A DNA stretch of 64,000 nucleotides from the NCBI RefSeq assembly GCF_029892155.1, contig NZ_JARZAG010000001.1:1-64000 (forward strand), written 5' to 3'. The position numbers and the translations under genes are program-made. This document shows positions 24,914 through 33,836 of the stretch, one piece after another. How positions within the stretch are numbered: the first letter of the stretch is position 1; the number at the start of each line of letters is the position of its first letter. The stretch is from Kitasatospora sp. GAS204B (GTDB taxonomy: Bacteria > Actinomycetota > Actinomycetes > Streptomycetales > Streptomycetaceae). Below the pieces are notes generated by a model. That model was not told where the DNA came from. It ran no database searches and saw only the letters and a list, made by a program, of their open reading frames with translations.

Positions 24914-26200
24914 ATGAAGCAGCAGAAGTACGGCGCGGGTGGCACCCTGCGCCGGGTCCAGCTCGGCAACGCGCTCAGCGCCTTCGGCAGCGGGTTCACC
25001 ATGCCGTACATGTTCGTGTACGTGGACCAGGTGCGCGGGCTCGGTTCGCTGGCCGCCGGTCTGGTCTTCACCGTCTTCGCGCTGGCCGCGCTCGTGGTGC
25101 TGCCGTTCGCGGGGCGCGGCATCGACAAGTACGGGCCGCGTCCGGTGCTGCTGGCCGGCTGCGCGCTGGCGGCCACCGGCGCCTTCTCCTTCGGGCAGGC
25201 GAGCGGCACCACCGGGCTGCTGATCGCCTCCTTCCTGTTCGGCGGCGGCGTCACCACCTGCCAGCCCGCGCTGGCCACCATGATCGTGCGCTGCTCCACC
25301 GCGAAGACCCGCTCGCACGCCTTCGCGCTGCAGTTCACCCTGGTCAACCTGGGCATGGGCATCGGCGCGCTGGTCGGCGGGCAGATCGTCAACGTGGCCG
25401 ACCCGGCCAGCCTGACCCGGCTCTTCACCATCGAGGCGCTGACCTTCCTGGGCCTGGCCGCCGTCACGGGCTTCGCAAAGATCCCGGGCCCGGCGCCGAT
25501 CCTGGTCGCCGACGCCGGGCAGCCGCAGCGCTCCGGGCTGCGCGCGCTGACCGCGGACAAGGCGATGCTGCGGCTCTGCCTGCTGGCCGGGCTGATCTTC
25601 TTCACCTGCTACGGCCAGTTCGAGTCGGGCGTGGCGGCCTTCGCCACCGACACGGTCAAGACCGCTCCGGCCACCCTCGGCATGGCGATCGGCGCCAACG
25701 CGTTGACCATCGTGGTGCTGCAGATGTTCATGGTGCGGATCACCGCGCGCCGTCGGCGCACCACCGCGATGGCCGCCACCGGCGTGGTCTGGCTCGGCGC
25801 CTGGGGCGCGGCGCTGCTGGCGGGGCTGATCCGCGGCGAGGCCGCGGCCGCCACCGTCGCGATCGTCTCGATCTACGTGCTGTTCGGCGTCGGCGAGTCG
25901 ATGCTGGCCCCGACCCTGGGCCCGATCGTTGCCGACCTGGCCCCGGCCCGGCTGCTGGGTACCTACAACTCGGCCTTCGCGCTGGTCAAGCAGACCGCGA
26001 TCGCGGTCGGCCCGGCGGTCGGCGTGCTGCTGGTCGGCTCCGGCACCTGGCCGCTCTACCTGGCCGCGATGACCGCCTGCACGCTGCTGATCATCGTCCT
26101 CGCGCTGCGGCTGCGTCCGCACCTGACCCCGGCCCAGGACAACGCCGAGGCGCCCGCTCCGGTGACCGTGCCGGTCCGCGAGCTCCAGACGGCGGCATGA
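24914..26200 (+). CDS. MFS transporter controlled by the divergent MarR regulator
   Basis: 428 residues, twelve predicted membrane segments. The MFS motif between helices 2 and 3 is GRGIDKYGPRPVL; helix 5 contains VNLGMGIGALVGG. It belongs to the single-component 12-helix drug/metabolite exporter group. The start follows AAGGGGTG at five bases. The gene is transcribed alone from the operator-containing promoter. Confidence 0.92.
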   Translation: MKQQKYGAGGTLRRVQLGNALSAFGSGFTMPYMFVYVDQVRGLGSLAAGLVFTVFALAALVVLPFAGRGIDKYGPRPVLLAGCALAATGAFSFGQASGTTGLLIASFLFGGGVTTCQPALATMIVRCSTAKTRSHAFALQFTLVNLGMGIGALVGGQIVNVADPASLTRLFTIEALTFLGLAAVTGFAKIPGPAPILVADAGQPQRSGLRALTADKAMLRLCLLAGLIFFTCYGQFESGVAAFATDTVKTAPATLGMAIGANALTIVVLQMFMVRITARRRRTTAMAATGVVWLGAWGAALLAGLIRGEAAAATVAIVSIYVLFGVGESMLAPTLGPIVADLAPARLLGTYNSAFALVKQTAIAVGPAVGVLLVGSGTWPLYLAAMTACTLLIIVLALRLRPHLTPAQDNAEAPAPVTVPVRELQTAA

Positions 26201-26273
26201 GAGGGTGACGGGTGAGACCGCCACACCCTAAGGTCGTCGGCGATCAGGTCATCCAGTCGACAGCGGTGGGGTC

Positions 26274-27836
26274 ATGGCACAGACGGCAGTCACCGAGCGG
26301 CCGGCGGCGCGGGAAGCGCCGCCGGCCCGTCCGTCCCTGCTGCTCGAACTGACCGCCCGGGTGCCCTGGGCGGTTCGCCACGCGGGCTGGCTCGGCCCGA
26401 TCGCGGTGGCGCTCTTCGCCGGCGTGCTGCGGTTCTGGAACCTCGGCCACCCGCGCGCCTTCGTCTTCGACGAGACGTACTACCCCAAGGACGCCTGGTC
26501 GCTGCTCCACCAGGGCTACGAGGGCGTCTGGTCGCCCACCGCCAACGACCTGATCCTGGCCCACCCGCCGACCATCCCGCTCGACTCGACGCCCGCGTTC
26601 GTCGCCCATCCGCCGCTCGGCAAGTGGGTGATCGCGCTCGGCGAGGCGGCCTTCGGGCTGAACCCGTTCGGCTGGCGGGTGATGGTCGCGCTGCTCGGCA
26701 CCCTCTCGGTGCTGATGCTGGCCCGGATCGGGCGCCGTCTCTTCGGCTCCACCCTGATCGGCTGCACCGCCGCGCTGCTGATGTCGGTGGACGGCCTGCA
26801 GTTCGTGATGAGCCGCACCGGGCTGCTGGACGGCGTGCTGATGTTCTTCGTGCTGGCCGCCTTCGGCTGCCTGCTGATCGACCGCGACCGGACCAGGGCC
26901 AGGCTCGCCGTGCCGGGAGTGGACGGCGACCGGCTGCGGCTGGGCCTGCGGCCCTGGCGGCTGGCCGCCGGGCTGCTGCTCGGCGCGGCCTGCTCGGTGA
27001 AGTGGAACGGCGCGCAGATCCTGGCCGCCTTCGGCCTGCTCACCGTGCTCTGGGACCAGGCGGGCCGCCGGGCGGCCGGCGCCCGCTACCCGATGCGCAG
27101 CATGCTGCGGCGTGACGCGCTGCCGGCCTTCGGCTCACTGGTGGTGGTCGGCGCGCTGACCTACCTGGCCTCCTGGTCCGGCTGGTTCGCCACCTCGGGC
27201 GGCTACGACCGGCACTGGGCGGACGGCCGGTCCGGCCTGCTGCCCGCGCCGCTGCGCAGCTGGTGGCACTACCAGTCCGAGATGTGGCACTTCAACACCA
27301 CGCTGACCACCCCGCACATGTACCAGTCCAACCCGTGGAGCTGGCTGGTCCAGGGCCGCCCGGTCAGCATGTACTGGCAGCAGGTGCCGGTCGGCCAGCA
27401 GGGCTGCACCGCCTCGGGCGGCTGCACCACCCAGATCCTGGCGCTCGGCACCCCGCTGCTCTGGTGGACCGCCTGCTTCGCGCTGGCCTACCTGCTGTAC
27501 CGCTGGTTCTTCCGGCGGGACTGGCGTTCGGGCGCGGTGCTCTGCGCGGTGGCCGCGATCTACCTGCCCTGGTTCCAGTTCCAGCAGCGCACCATCTTCT
27601 CCTTCTACATGGTCGTGCTGGTGCCGTTCCTGTGCCTGGCGGTGGCCCAGATGCTCGGGGCGATGCTCGGCCCCGCCGGCAGCACGGTGGTGCGACGGGC
27701 GGTGGGCGGCGCCGCCGCGGGCGGCATCGTGCTGGCGATCATGGGGTGCTTCCTCTACTTCCTGCCGCTCTACACCGCCCAGGTGATCCCGATGAGCGAC
27801 TGGCAGGACCGCATGTGGTTCACCAGTTGGATCTGA
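26274..27836 (+). CDS. pmt: Dolichyl-phosphate-mannose-protein mannosyltransferase (GT39)
   Basis: 520 residues, about ten membrane segments. The catalytic acidic motif FVFDETYYPKDAWSL follows the first helix (about 62-76), and AHPPLGKWVIALGE is the second conserved loop. Later LSLDGLQFVMSR-type sequence appears as SVDGLQFVMSRTGLLDG, and CSVKWNG is the conserved cytoplasmic turn. Pmt moves mannose from polyprenyl-phosphate mannose to secreted proteins during export, as in Streptomyces and mycobacteria. Confidence 0.95.
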   Translation: MAQTAVTERPAAREAPPARPSLLLELTARVPWAVRHAGWLGPIAVALFAGVLRFWNLGHPRAFVFDETYYPKDAWSLLHQGYEGVWSPTANDLILAHPPTIPLDSTPAFVAHPPLGKWVIALGEAAFGLNPFGWRVMVALLGTLSVLMLARIGRRLFGSTLIGCTAALLMSVDGLQFVMSRTGLLDGVLMFFVLAAFGCLLIDRDRTRARLAVPGVDGDRLRLGLRPWRLAAGLLLGAACSVKWNGAQILAAFGLLTVLWDQAGRRAAGARYPMRSMLRRDALPAFGSLVVVGALTYLASWSGWFATSGGYDRHWADGRSGLLPAPLRSWWHYQSEMWHFNTTLTTPHMYQSNPWSWLVQGRPVSMYWQQVPVGQQGCTASGGCTTQILALGTPLLWWTACFALAYLLYRWFFRRDWRSGAVLCAVAAIYLPWFQFQQRTIFSFYMVVLVPFLCLAVAQMLGAMLGPAGSTVVRRAVGGAAAGGIVLAIMGCFLYFLPLYTAQVIPMSDWQDRMWFTSWI

Positions 27837-28627
27837 TCGGGCTGGCTTCGGGGGGATCGTCCGGCTCGAGCCAGCTGCTGCCGGTCACCCCGCTGCTCGG
27901 GGTGGCCATGGCCGTGCTGCTGCTGGCCGCGATCGCGGTGGCCGGGTGGGGGCGGCTCGGGCACGGCAGGGCGGTGCTGCGGGCCGGGGTGCGGGCGGTG
28001 GTGCAGCTCGCGGCGGTCGCCTTCGTGATCACCTGGGTGGTCCACTCGCTCTGGCTGACCGCGCTCTTCGTGCTGGTGATGTTCACCGTGGCGGTGCGCA
28101 CCGCCGGACGCCGGATGACCGACGCGCCCGGCTGGAGCTGGGCCTGGGCGGCGGCGCCGATCGGCGCGGGCGTGCTGCCGGTGCTGGTGCTGCTGCTCGG
28201 CAGCGGGCTGCTGCCGCTCAAGGGACTCTCCATCGTGCCGGTGGCCGGGATCATGATCGGCGGCGCGCTCAGTGCCACCTCGCTGGCCGGCCGCCGGGCG
28301 CTGGACGAGCTGACCCAGCGGCACGGCGAGGTGGAGGCGGCGCTGGCGCTCGGCCTCGAGGACCGGGACGCCCGTCTGGAGATCTGCCGCACGGCCGCCG
28401 CCACCTCGCTGGTCCCGGCCCTCGACCAGACCCGCACGGTCGGCCTGGTCACGCTGCCCGGTGCCTTCGTCGGCATGCTGCTGGGCGGCTCCTCGCCGGT
28501 GGCGGCGGGGGCGGTGCAGCTCTTCGTGCTGGTCGCGCTGCTCGCGGTGGAGGCGGTGGCGATCGTGGTGGTGCTGGAGCTGGTCGGGCGGGGACTGGTG
28601 CGGCGTCCGCTAGAGTGGAGGCGTTGA
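27827..28627 (+). CDS. UPF0014 (FetB/YbbM-like) ABC permease
   Basis: Seven predicted membrane helices. The conserved block LKGLSIVPVAGIMIGGALSAT followed by HGEVEAALALG and AAATSLVPALDQTRTVGLVT then LPGAFVGMLLGGSSP is diagnostic of the FetB family, linked to metal/iron homeostasis with an ATPase partner. The start is uncertain: TTG at 27827 overlapping pmt gives 266 residues, the ATG at 27908 gives 239. No ATPase gene is adjacent. It ends inside the 5' part of the manganese riboswitch region. Confidence 0.82.
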   Translation: MDLIGLASGGSSGSSQLLPVTPLLGVAMAVLLLAAIAVAGWGRLGHGRAVLRAGVRAVVQLAAVAFVITWVVHSLWLTALFVLVMFTVAVRTAGRRMTDAPGWSWAWAAAPIGAGVLPVLVLLLGSGLLPLKGLSIVPVAGIMIGGALSATSLAGRRALDELTQRHGEVEAALALGLEDRDARLEICRTAAATSLVPALDQTRTVGLVTLPGAFVGMLLGGSSPVAAGAVQLFVLVALLAVEAVAIVVVLELVGRGLVRRPLEWRR

Positions 28628-28722
28628 AGGGGAGTAGCCCTCCACCGGACCGTCGACATACCGGCTCGCTCGCACAGGAGCCCGGCGCCCGGGACACCAC
28701 GTGTGTCGGCGAGACCTTCGGC
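28625..28722 (+). promoter_or_regulatory. yybP-ykoY manganese riboswitch
   Basis: The two invariant blocks of RF00080 are present: GAAGGGGAGTAGCC (28626-28639) and, 60-odd bases on, CCACGTGTGTCGGCGAGACC followed by TTCGG. GAAGG of the first pairs with CCTTC of the second to make the closing helix next to the metal site. It lies directly before a GDT1/TMEM165 gene, a family linked to manganese export, and is followed by an intrinsic terminator. Confidence 0.9.
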
Positions 28723-28738
28723 CGCAGTGCTGTGCTTC

Positions 28739-28773
28739 GAGACCAGTGCTGTCAGGCCGGGGTCTCTTTTTTT
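28739..28773 (+). terminator. Riboswitch-controlled intrinsic terminator
   Basis: GAGACC (28739-28744) pairs with GGTCTC (28761-28766), followed by seven T (28767-28773). A rare U-tract terminator for this genome. The same GGTCTC can also pair with GAGACC of the aptamer (28711-28716), giving two mutually exclusive structures. Confidence 0.8.
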
Positions 28774-28819
28774 CGAGGCCGCGCGGCCGGGCAGCCCGAC
28801 CGTGGGGATATCGATCCTG

Positions 28820-29401
28820 ATGAGCCTGACCGTCTTCGCCGTCGCCTTCGGCATCATCTTCCTGGCAGAGCTGCCGGACAAGACCGCCCTGGCCGCGCTG
28901 ATGCTCGGCACCCGTTACCGCGCGGCCTACGTCTTCGCCGGCGTCGCGGCGGCGATGGCCGTCCAGGTCGGCCTCGCGCTGGCGGCCGGCAGCCTGCTGG
29001 CGCTGCTGCCGCACCGCTGGGTGGAGGGGATCAGCGGGGCGCTCTTCCTGGCGGGCGCGGTGATGCTGCTGCTGCACAAGCCCGAGGAGGAGGGGCACGA
29101 GGCGAAGGCGCCGTCCTCCACCGGCTTCTGGAAGGTGGCCGGGGCCAGCTTCCTGGTGGTGGCGGTGGCCGAGTTCGGCGACCTGACCCAGATCATGACC
29201 GCCAACCTGGCCGCCAAGTACGCCGATCCGCTCTCGGTGGGCCTGGGTGCCTGGCTGGCCCTCTGCGCGGTGGGCGGCCTGGCGATCGTGGGCGGCCAGA
29301 AGCTGCTGAAGCACGTGCCGATGAAGGTGATCATCCGGGTCGCGGCGGCGGCGATGCTGGTGCTAGCGGCGATCAGCCTGGTGGGGGCGGTGACCGGCTG
29401 A
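28820..29401 (+). CDS. GDT1/TMEM165-family transporter (probable manganese exporter)
   Basis: 193 residues with six membrane segments in two repeats. Each carries the family acid motif: LAELPDKTALAAL (first helix) and AVAEFGDLTQIMTA (fourth helix), the variant E-x-x-D-K-T and E-x-G-D-x-T. These line a cation path; bacterial relatives such as MneA export Mn2+. The upstream yybP-ykoY riboswitch means transcription should rise when cellular manganese is high. The ATG at 28820 is chosen for the membrane start; a GTG at 28802 is also in frame. Confidence 0.92.
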   Translation: MSLTVFAVAFGIIFLAELPDKTALAALMLGTRYRAAYVFAGVAAAMAVQVGLALAAGSLLALLPHRWVEGISGALFLAGAVMLLLHKPEEEGHEAKAPSSTGFWKVAGASFLVVAVAEFGDLTQIMTANLAAKYADPLSVGLGAWLALCAVGGLAIVGGQKLLKHVPMKVIIRVAAAAMLVLAAISLVGAVTG

Positions 29402-29408
29402 TCGAGGC

Positions 29409-30344
29409 TCAGCAGGTGGCGCCGGCGTTGAGCGCGTCGGCGGTCTGCTGGTCGTAGACACCCCAGGTGGACTGCCAGAGCATGTTGTTGTTCTGGAAGT
29501 TCCCGACCGCGTACTCGGTCGCCTTGTCGAAGTAGCCCGGGGTGAAGCTGTTGCTGAAGCAGTTCGCGGCCGAGAGCTGCTGCTGGAGGGCGGCGACGTC
29601 CGCGCCGGACATCCGGTAGCGCAGGGTGCGGAAGGTGGCGCTCGGCGACGGGCTGGCCGGGGCGCTGGTGCTCGGCGCGGCGCTGGTCGGGGGTGCCGAG
29701 TTGGTGGCCGGTGCGGTGCTGGGCCGCGGAGCCTGGGTGCTGGCCGGCACGGGCGCGGCCGGGGCCTGGGTGGTGGGCGCGACGGTCGTCGCCGAGGAGC
29801 GGGGCGAGGCGGACGTCGGCCGGGCCGACGTCGCGGACGCGCTGCCCGCCGCACTGCTCGCGGCGGCCGTGGTCGGCGCGGACTGCGGGGGACCGGTCGG
29901 GGACGGGACGGGGTCCGGCACGCTGGTGGGCAGCACCGGCAGCGTCTCGTGGCTGGTCTGCGAGCCGGGGGAGAGCGCGAGGGCCAGGCCCACGCCGAGC
30001 GCGACCACGCCCGCGCCCGCCGCCACGCCCACGCCGCGTCTGCGGTGCTTGGCCCGTCTGGAGGCGGCCCGGCCGCCCTGCGGGCCCGGCGCGGTGGCGA
30101 TCGGGAAGAGCCCGAGCTCACGTGGGGGAGCCGAGGGCTGGGCCGGGGGCAGCAGCGGCGGGACCGGCGGCAGCACGGTGGTGCTGAAGACGTCGTCAGC
30201 GACCAGCACATCGGTCACCGGCACCGCCGGTATGTACGGGCGGACCAGCGGTGGCCCCTCCAGATGCGGCAGCACGGCGGTCTCGGTGACATCGGGGTCC
30301 GGGGCGGGACTCGAGCCGGGGCCTGGGTGGGCGTATCCCGGCAT
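29409..30344 (-). CDS. Membrane-anchored peptidoglycan-binding protein
   Basis: 311 residues, ATG after AGGAGG at eight bases. A Pro-rich cytoplasmic part (about 1-95), basic RRAKHRRRG and a single membrane helix (GVGVAAGAGVVALGVGLALA, about 103-122) precede a long Ser/Thr/Ala/Pro stalk. The last 70 residues form a peptidoglycan-binding domain (RMSGADVAALQQQLSAANC, YFDKATEYAVGNFQNNN, TADALNAG). It faces the GDT1 gene end to end. Type II membrane topology suggests a wall-sensing or anchoring role. Confidence 0.88.
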   Translation of the reverse strand: MPGYAHPGPGSSPAPDPDVTETAVLPHLEGPPLVRPYIPAVPVTDVLVADDVFSTTVLPPVPPLLPPAQPSAPPRELGLFPIATAPGPQGGRAASRRAKHRRRGVGVAAGAGVVALGVGLALALSPGSQTSHETLPVLPTSVPDPVPSPTGPPQSAPTTAAASSAAGSASATSARPTSASPRSSATTVAPTTQAPAAPVPASTQAPRPSTAPATNSAPPTSAAPSTSAPASPSPSATFRTLRYRMSGADVAALQQQLSAANCFSNSFTPGYFDKATEYAVGNFQNNNMLWQSTWGVYDQQTADALNAGATC

Positions 30345-30538
30345 GGGCCAGTCCTCCTGGAACGTCGACGGTGTGGAATGCGCCCGATTATGCAGGACGG
30401 GTCCCGTGGCCAACAGGGGCGCCGGGCTTACGAATGGCGCAACCGTTCCCGGCAAATCAGGACACATCTGACACGATGAAGGCGAGAAGTCGGACTAACC
30501 GTCAGATAAGCGGCAAACAGCACCGAGGAGGACCCGCC

Positions 30539-32602
30539 ATGGCGGAACCGGCCACCGAGCCCGAGCCGCTGATCTCCCAGGAGGCCGGGGTCCACAACCT
30601 CTGGGTCCCGATCAGCGCCCTGCTGTTGGCCCTGCTGCTCGCCGCGCTCGACCAGACCATCGTCTCCACCGCGCTGCCCACCATCGTCAGCGACCTCGGC
30701 GGCCTCGAACACCTCTCCTGGGTGGTCACCGCCTACCTGCTGGCCTCCACCGCCGCCACCCCGCTCTGGGGCAAGCTCGGCGACATGTACGGCCGGAAGC
30801 GGTTCTTCCAGGCCTCCATCGTGATCTTCCTGATCGGCTCCGCGCTCTGCGGCGTGGCCCAGAACATGGGCGAGCTGATCGCCTTCCGCGCCCTGCAGGG
30901 TCTGGGCGGCGGCGGCCTGATCGTGCTGACCCAGGCGATCGTCGGCGACCTGGTGCCGCCGCGCGACCGCGGCAAGTACCAGGGACTGTTCGGCGCGGTC
31001 TTCGGCGCCACCAGCGTGCTCGGCCCGCTGCTCGGCGGCTTCTTCGTCGACCAGCTCTCCTGGCGCTGGGTCTTCTACATCAACCTGCCGATCGGTGTGG
31101 TCGCGCTGGTGGTGATCGCCGTCGTGCTGCACAGCGTCGAGGTCAAGCGCAAGCACCGGATCGACTACCTCGGCATCGTGCTGATCGCCTCGGTCGCCAC
31201 CTGCCTGGTGCTGATGACCTCGCTCGGCGGGGTGACCTACCCGTGGGGCTCCTGGCAGATCATCGGCCTGGGCGTGCTCGGGGTGGTGCTGCTGATCGCC
31301 TTCGTCCAGGTAGAGCGCACCGCCGAGGAAGCCGTGCTGCCGCCCCGGCTCTTCGCCTCGCGCACCTTCAGCCTGGTCTCGGTGATCTCCTTCGTGGTCG
31401 GCTTCGCGATGTTCGGCGCGCTCACCTACCTGCCGACCTTCCTCCAGGTGGTGCAGGGCGTCTCGCCGACCCTGTCGGGCGTGCACATGCTGCCGATGGT
31501 GCTCGGCATGCTGGTCACCTCGATCGGCTCCGGCCAGATCGTCGCGCGAACCGGCCGCTACCGGGTCTTCCCGATCGCCGGCACAGCGGTGGTGACGGTG
31601 GGTCTGATCCTGCTCTCCAGGCTCACCGAGTCCACCTCGACCACCGTGATGAGCCTGTACTTCCTGGTCTTCGGCCTGGGCCTGGGCCTGGTGCTGCAGG
31701 TACTGGTGCTGATCGTGCAGAACTCCGTCGGCTACCAGGACCTGGGCTCGGCCACCGCCGCCGCCACCTTCTTCCGGTCGATCGGCGCCTCCTTCGGCGT
31801 CTCGATCTTCGGCACCATCTTCACCACCAGCCTGACCCACAAGCTGAACGACGCGTTGCGCGGCGTCCCCCTGCCGGCCGGCTTCCACCCGTCGTCGATC
31901 ACCGCCGACCCACACGTCATCAAGTCCCTGCCACCGGCCGTCGCACACAGCGTGCTGCACGCCTACGCCACCGCCATCGCGGAGGTCTTCCTCTACGCCG
32001 CGCCGGTGGCGTTCGTCGCCTTCATCTTCTCGCTCTTCGTCCAGGAACAGCCGCTGCGCGCCTCGGTCACCGCGCCCGACCTCGGCGAGTCGATCGGGAT
32101 GAACCCGGTGGAGCGCTCCTCGGTGGACGAGATCGCCCGCGCGCTGACCGTGCTCAACTCCCGCGAAGCGCGCCGCGATCTGTATCGACGGATCACCGCC
32201 GAGGCCGGCCTGGACCTGCAACCGGCCGCCAGCTGGCTGCTGTTGCAGATGCACCACCAGGGCTCGGTCGAGCCCGCCGAGCTGGCCGAGCACCGGATCA
32301 TCCCGCCCCAGATCGTGGAGGCGGCCGCGCGCGAGGTGGAGGGCAAGGGCCTGGCGCTGCGCAACGGGCTGCCGATGCGGCTGACCGAGGCGGGCCAGCA
32401 GGTGGCGCTCAAGCTGGTCGCCGCCCGGCGCACCCAACTGTCCCGGCTGTGCGGCGACTGGGACGAGAAGCAGTTCGCCGACCTGGCCGACCTGCTCACC
32501 CGCCTCAGCGGTGCGCTGACCGGCGACCAGCACGACCGCCCGGACCGGGCGGACCGGAGCACCGGCGAGCACGTCCCGCACAACGAGGGGCGCACGCTCT
32601 GA
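30539..32602 (+). CDS. DHA2-type MFS drug exporter with C-terminal winged-helix-like extension
   Basis: 687 residues; about 150 more than a plain 14-helix DHA2 pump. The transport part has LDQTIVSTALPTI (helix 1), GKLGDMYGRKRFF (loop 2-3) and a helix-5 motif GPLLGGFFVD. After residue about 535 a soluble domain follows: SSVDEIARALTVLNSREARR, AEAGLDLQPAASWLLLQMHH, GSVEPAELAEH and RNGLPMRLTEAGQQVALKLV, which has the strand-helix rhythm of a MarR-like winged helix. The start follows GAGGAGG at nine bases. Probable multidrug efflux with a cytosolic regulatory tail. Confidence 0.9.
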   Translation: MAEPATEPEPLISQEAGVHNLWVPISALLLALLLAALDQTIVSTALPTIVSDLGGLEHLSWVVTAYLLASTAATPLWGKLGDMYGRKRFFQASIVIFLIGSALCGVAQNMGELIAFRALQGLGGGGLIVLTQAIVGDLVPPRDRGKYQGLFGAVFGATSVLGPLLGGFFVDQLSWRWVFYINLPIGVVALVVIAVVLHSVEVKRKHRIDYLGIVLIASVATCLVLMTSLGGVTYPWGSWQIIGLGVLGVVLLIAFVQVERTAEEAVLPPRLFASRTFSLVSVISFVVGFAMFGALTYLPTFLQVVQGVSPTLSGVHMLPMVLGMLVTSIGSGQIVARTGRYRVFPIAGTAVVTVGLILLSRLTESTSTTVMSLYFLVFGLGLGLVLQVLVLIVQNSVGYQDLGSATAAATFFRSIGASFGVSIFGTIFTTSLTHKLNDALRGVPLPAGFHPSSITADPHVIKSLPPAVAHSVLHAYATAIAEVFLYAAPVAFVAFIFSLFVQEQPLRASVTAPDLGESIGMNPVERSSVDEIARALTVLNSREARRDLYRRITAEAGLDLQPAASWLLLQMHHQGSVEPAELAEHRIIPPQIVEAAAREVEGKGLALRNGLPMRLTEAGQQVALKLVAARRTQLSRLCGDWDEKQFADLADLLTRLSGALTGDQHDRPDRADRSTGEHVPHNEGRTL

Positions 32603-32669
32603 CGGTCCGTCCGGTCCCGGCGGTGGTGGCGGCGCACCGGATGGGTGTGAGGTGCGGCAGGATGGGGGG

Positions 32670-32990
32670 ATGAGCGTAGTCAAGATCAATGTGCTGACCG
32701 TTCCCGCCGAGCAGCGGGAGGTGCTGGAGCAGCGGTTCGCGTCGCGGGCCGGGGCTGTGGAGAACTCGGACGGGTTCGAGTGGTTCGAGTTGCTGCGGCC
32801 GGTGGAGGGGACCGACCAGTACCTGGTGTACACCCGGTGGGCGTCGGAGGAGGCGTTTCAGGCGTGGATGAGCGGGCCGATGCAGGCCGCGCACCGGCCG
32901 GCCGGTGCGGCGGGGCAGCGGCCGGCTGCGGCGGGGTCGACGCTCTGGTCGTTCGAGGTGGTGCAGTCGACCGGGCCCAAGGCGGGCTGA
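32670..32990 (+). CDS. Antibiotic-biosynthesis-monooxygenase-fold protein (HmoA-like)
   Basis: 106 residues of ferredoxin-like ABM fold: VVKINVLTVPAEQREVLEQRF, then GFEWFELLRPVEGTDQYLVY and WASEEAFQAWMSGP. This arrangement fits heme-degrading or small monooxygenase proteins (HmoA/IsdG relatives). Asn near position 8 (KINVL) matches the catalytic Asn of IsdG types. It stands alone 67 bases after the MFS pump. Confidence 0.85.
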   Translation: MSVVKINVLTVPAEQREVLEQRFASRAGAVENSDGFEWFELLRPVEGTDQYLVYTRWASEEAFQAWMSGPMQAAHRPAGAAGQRPAAAGSTLWSFEVVQSTGPKAG

Positions 32991-33008
32991 GCCGGTCGGG
33001 CGGTGGGG

Positions 33009-33836
33009 TCAGGGGGTGCGGGTGCCGGGCTGCTCGGCCGGGTGGAAGGCGACCGGGGCGTCGAAGGCGGCCCGGCGGGTGGCGCGGCGCAGCGCGCGCA
33101 GCACCGGGGTGCCGACGGTGAGGCTCAGGACGGCGGTCAGGGCGGCCCGTGGCAGGTCCCAACCCATCGAGGTGGTCAGGCAGTAGACCGCGAACCGGGG
33201 GAGGTTCGCGGTCAGCGGGCCGCCGGGGACGAAGGCGATGGAGCTGCTCAGGCCGCCGATGTACGGCCAGCCCTGCAGGTTCATGATGGTGCCGTAGAGG
33301 ACGGCCGCGCCGGCGCCGTAGCCCGCCAGCAGCAGCAGTTCGCGGCGGCCGCGCAGGGTGGCCCGCCCCGGCAGCAGGCCGGCGCCCAGGCAGACCCAGC
33401 CCATGCTGAGCATCTGGAACGGCAGCCAGGGCCCGACGCCGCCGGTGAGCAGCGCGGAGGCCAGCATGGTGATCGCGCCCAGCACGAAGCCGGTGCCCGG
33501 GCCGAGCACCCGCCCGGCCAGCACCATCAGGAAGAACATCGGCTCCAGGCCCGCGGTGCCCGCGCCGAGCGGGCGCAGCGCGGCGCCGGCGGCGGCCAGC
33601 ACGCCGAGCAGCGCGACCGTCTTCGGGTCCAGGCCGCCCTCGCCGAGCTGGGCGACCAGCACGGCCAGCAGCAGCGGCAGCAGCAAGGTGAACAGCCAAG
33701 GGGCGTCGGCCGCGTGGCCGACCAGGGCGGAGGAGGGCGCGGCGAGCAGCGGCCAGCCGAAGGCGACCAGGCCCACCAGCGAGGTCAGGGTGAGCGCGGT
33801 GATCGAGCGCGGGCCGAGCGGGACGGGGCGGGTCAT
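33009..33836 (-). CDS. ECF transporter substrate-binding membrane subunit (S component)
   Basis: 275 residues, about six to seven membrane helices. Features match actinobacterial ECF S components: GLEPMFFLMVLAGRVLGPGTGFVLG in the middle and PFQMLSMGWVCLGAGLLPG afterwards. Its start overlaps the ATPase stop by four bases. Ligand is unknown: I see no clear thiamine, biotin or riboflavin signature. It would bind a vitamin or similar small molecule and pass it through the complex formed with the adjacent A and T subunits. Confidence 0.85.
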   Translation of the reverse strand: MTRPVPLGPRSITALTLTSLVGLVAFGWPLLAAPSSALVGHAADAPWLFTLLLPLLLAVLVAQLGEGGLDPKTVALLGVLAAAGAALRPLGAGTAGLEPMFFLMVLAGRVLGPGTGFVLGAITMLASALLTGGVGPWLPFQMLSMGWVCLGAGLLPGRATLRGRRELLLLAGYGAGAAVLYGTIMNLQGWPYIGGLSSSIAFVPGGPLTANLPRFAVYCLTTSMGWDLPRAALTAVLSLTVGTPVLRALRRATRRAAFDAPVAFHPAEQPGTRTP

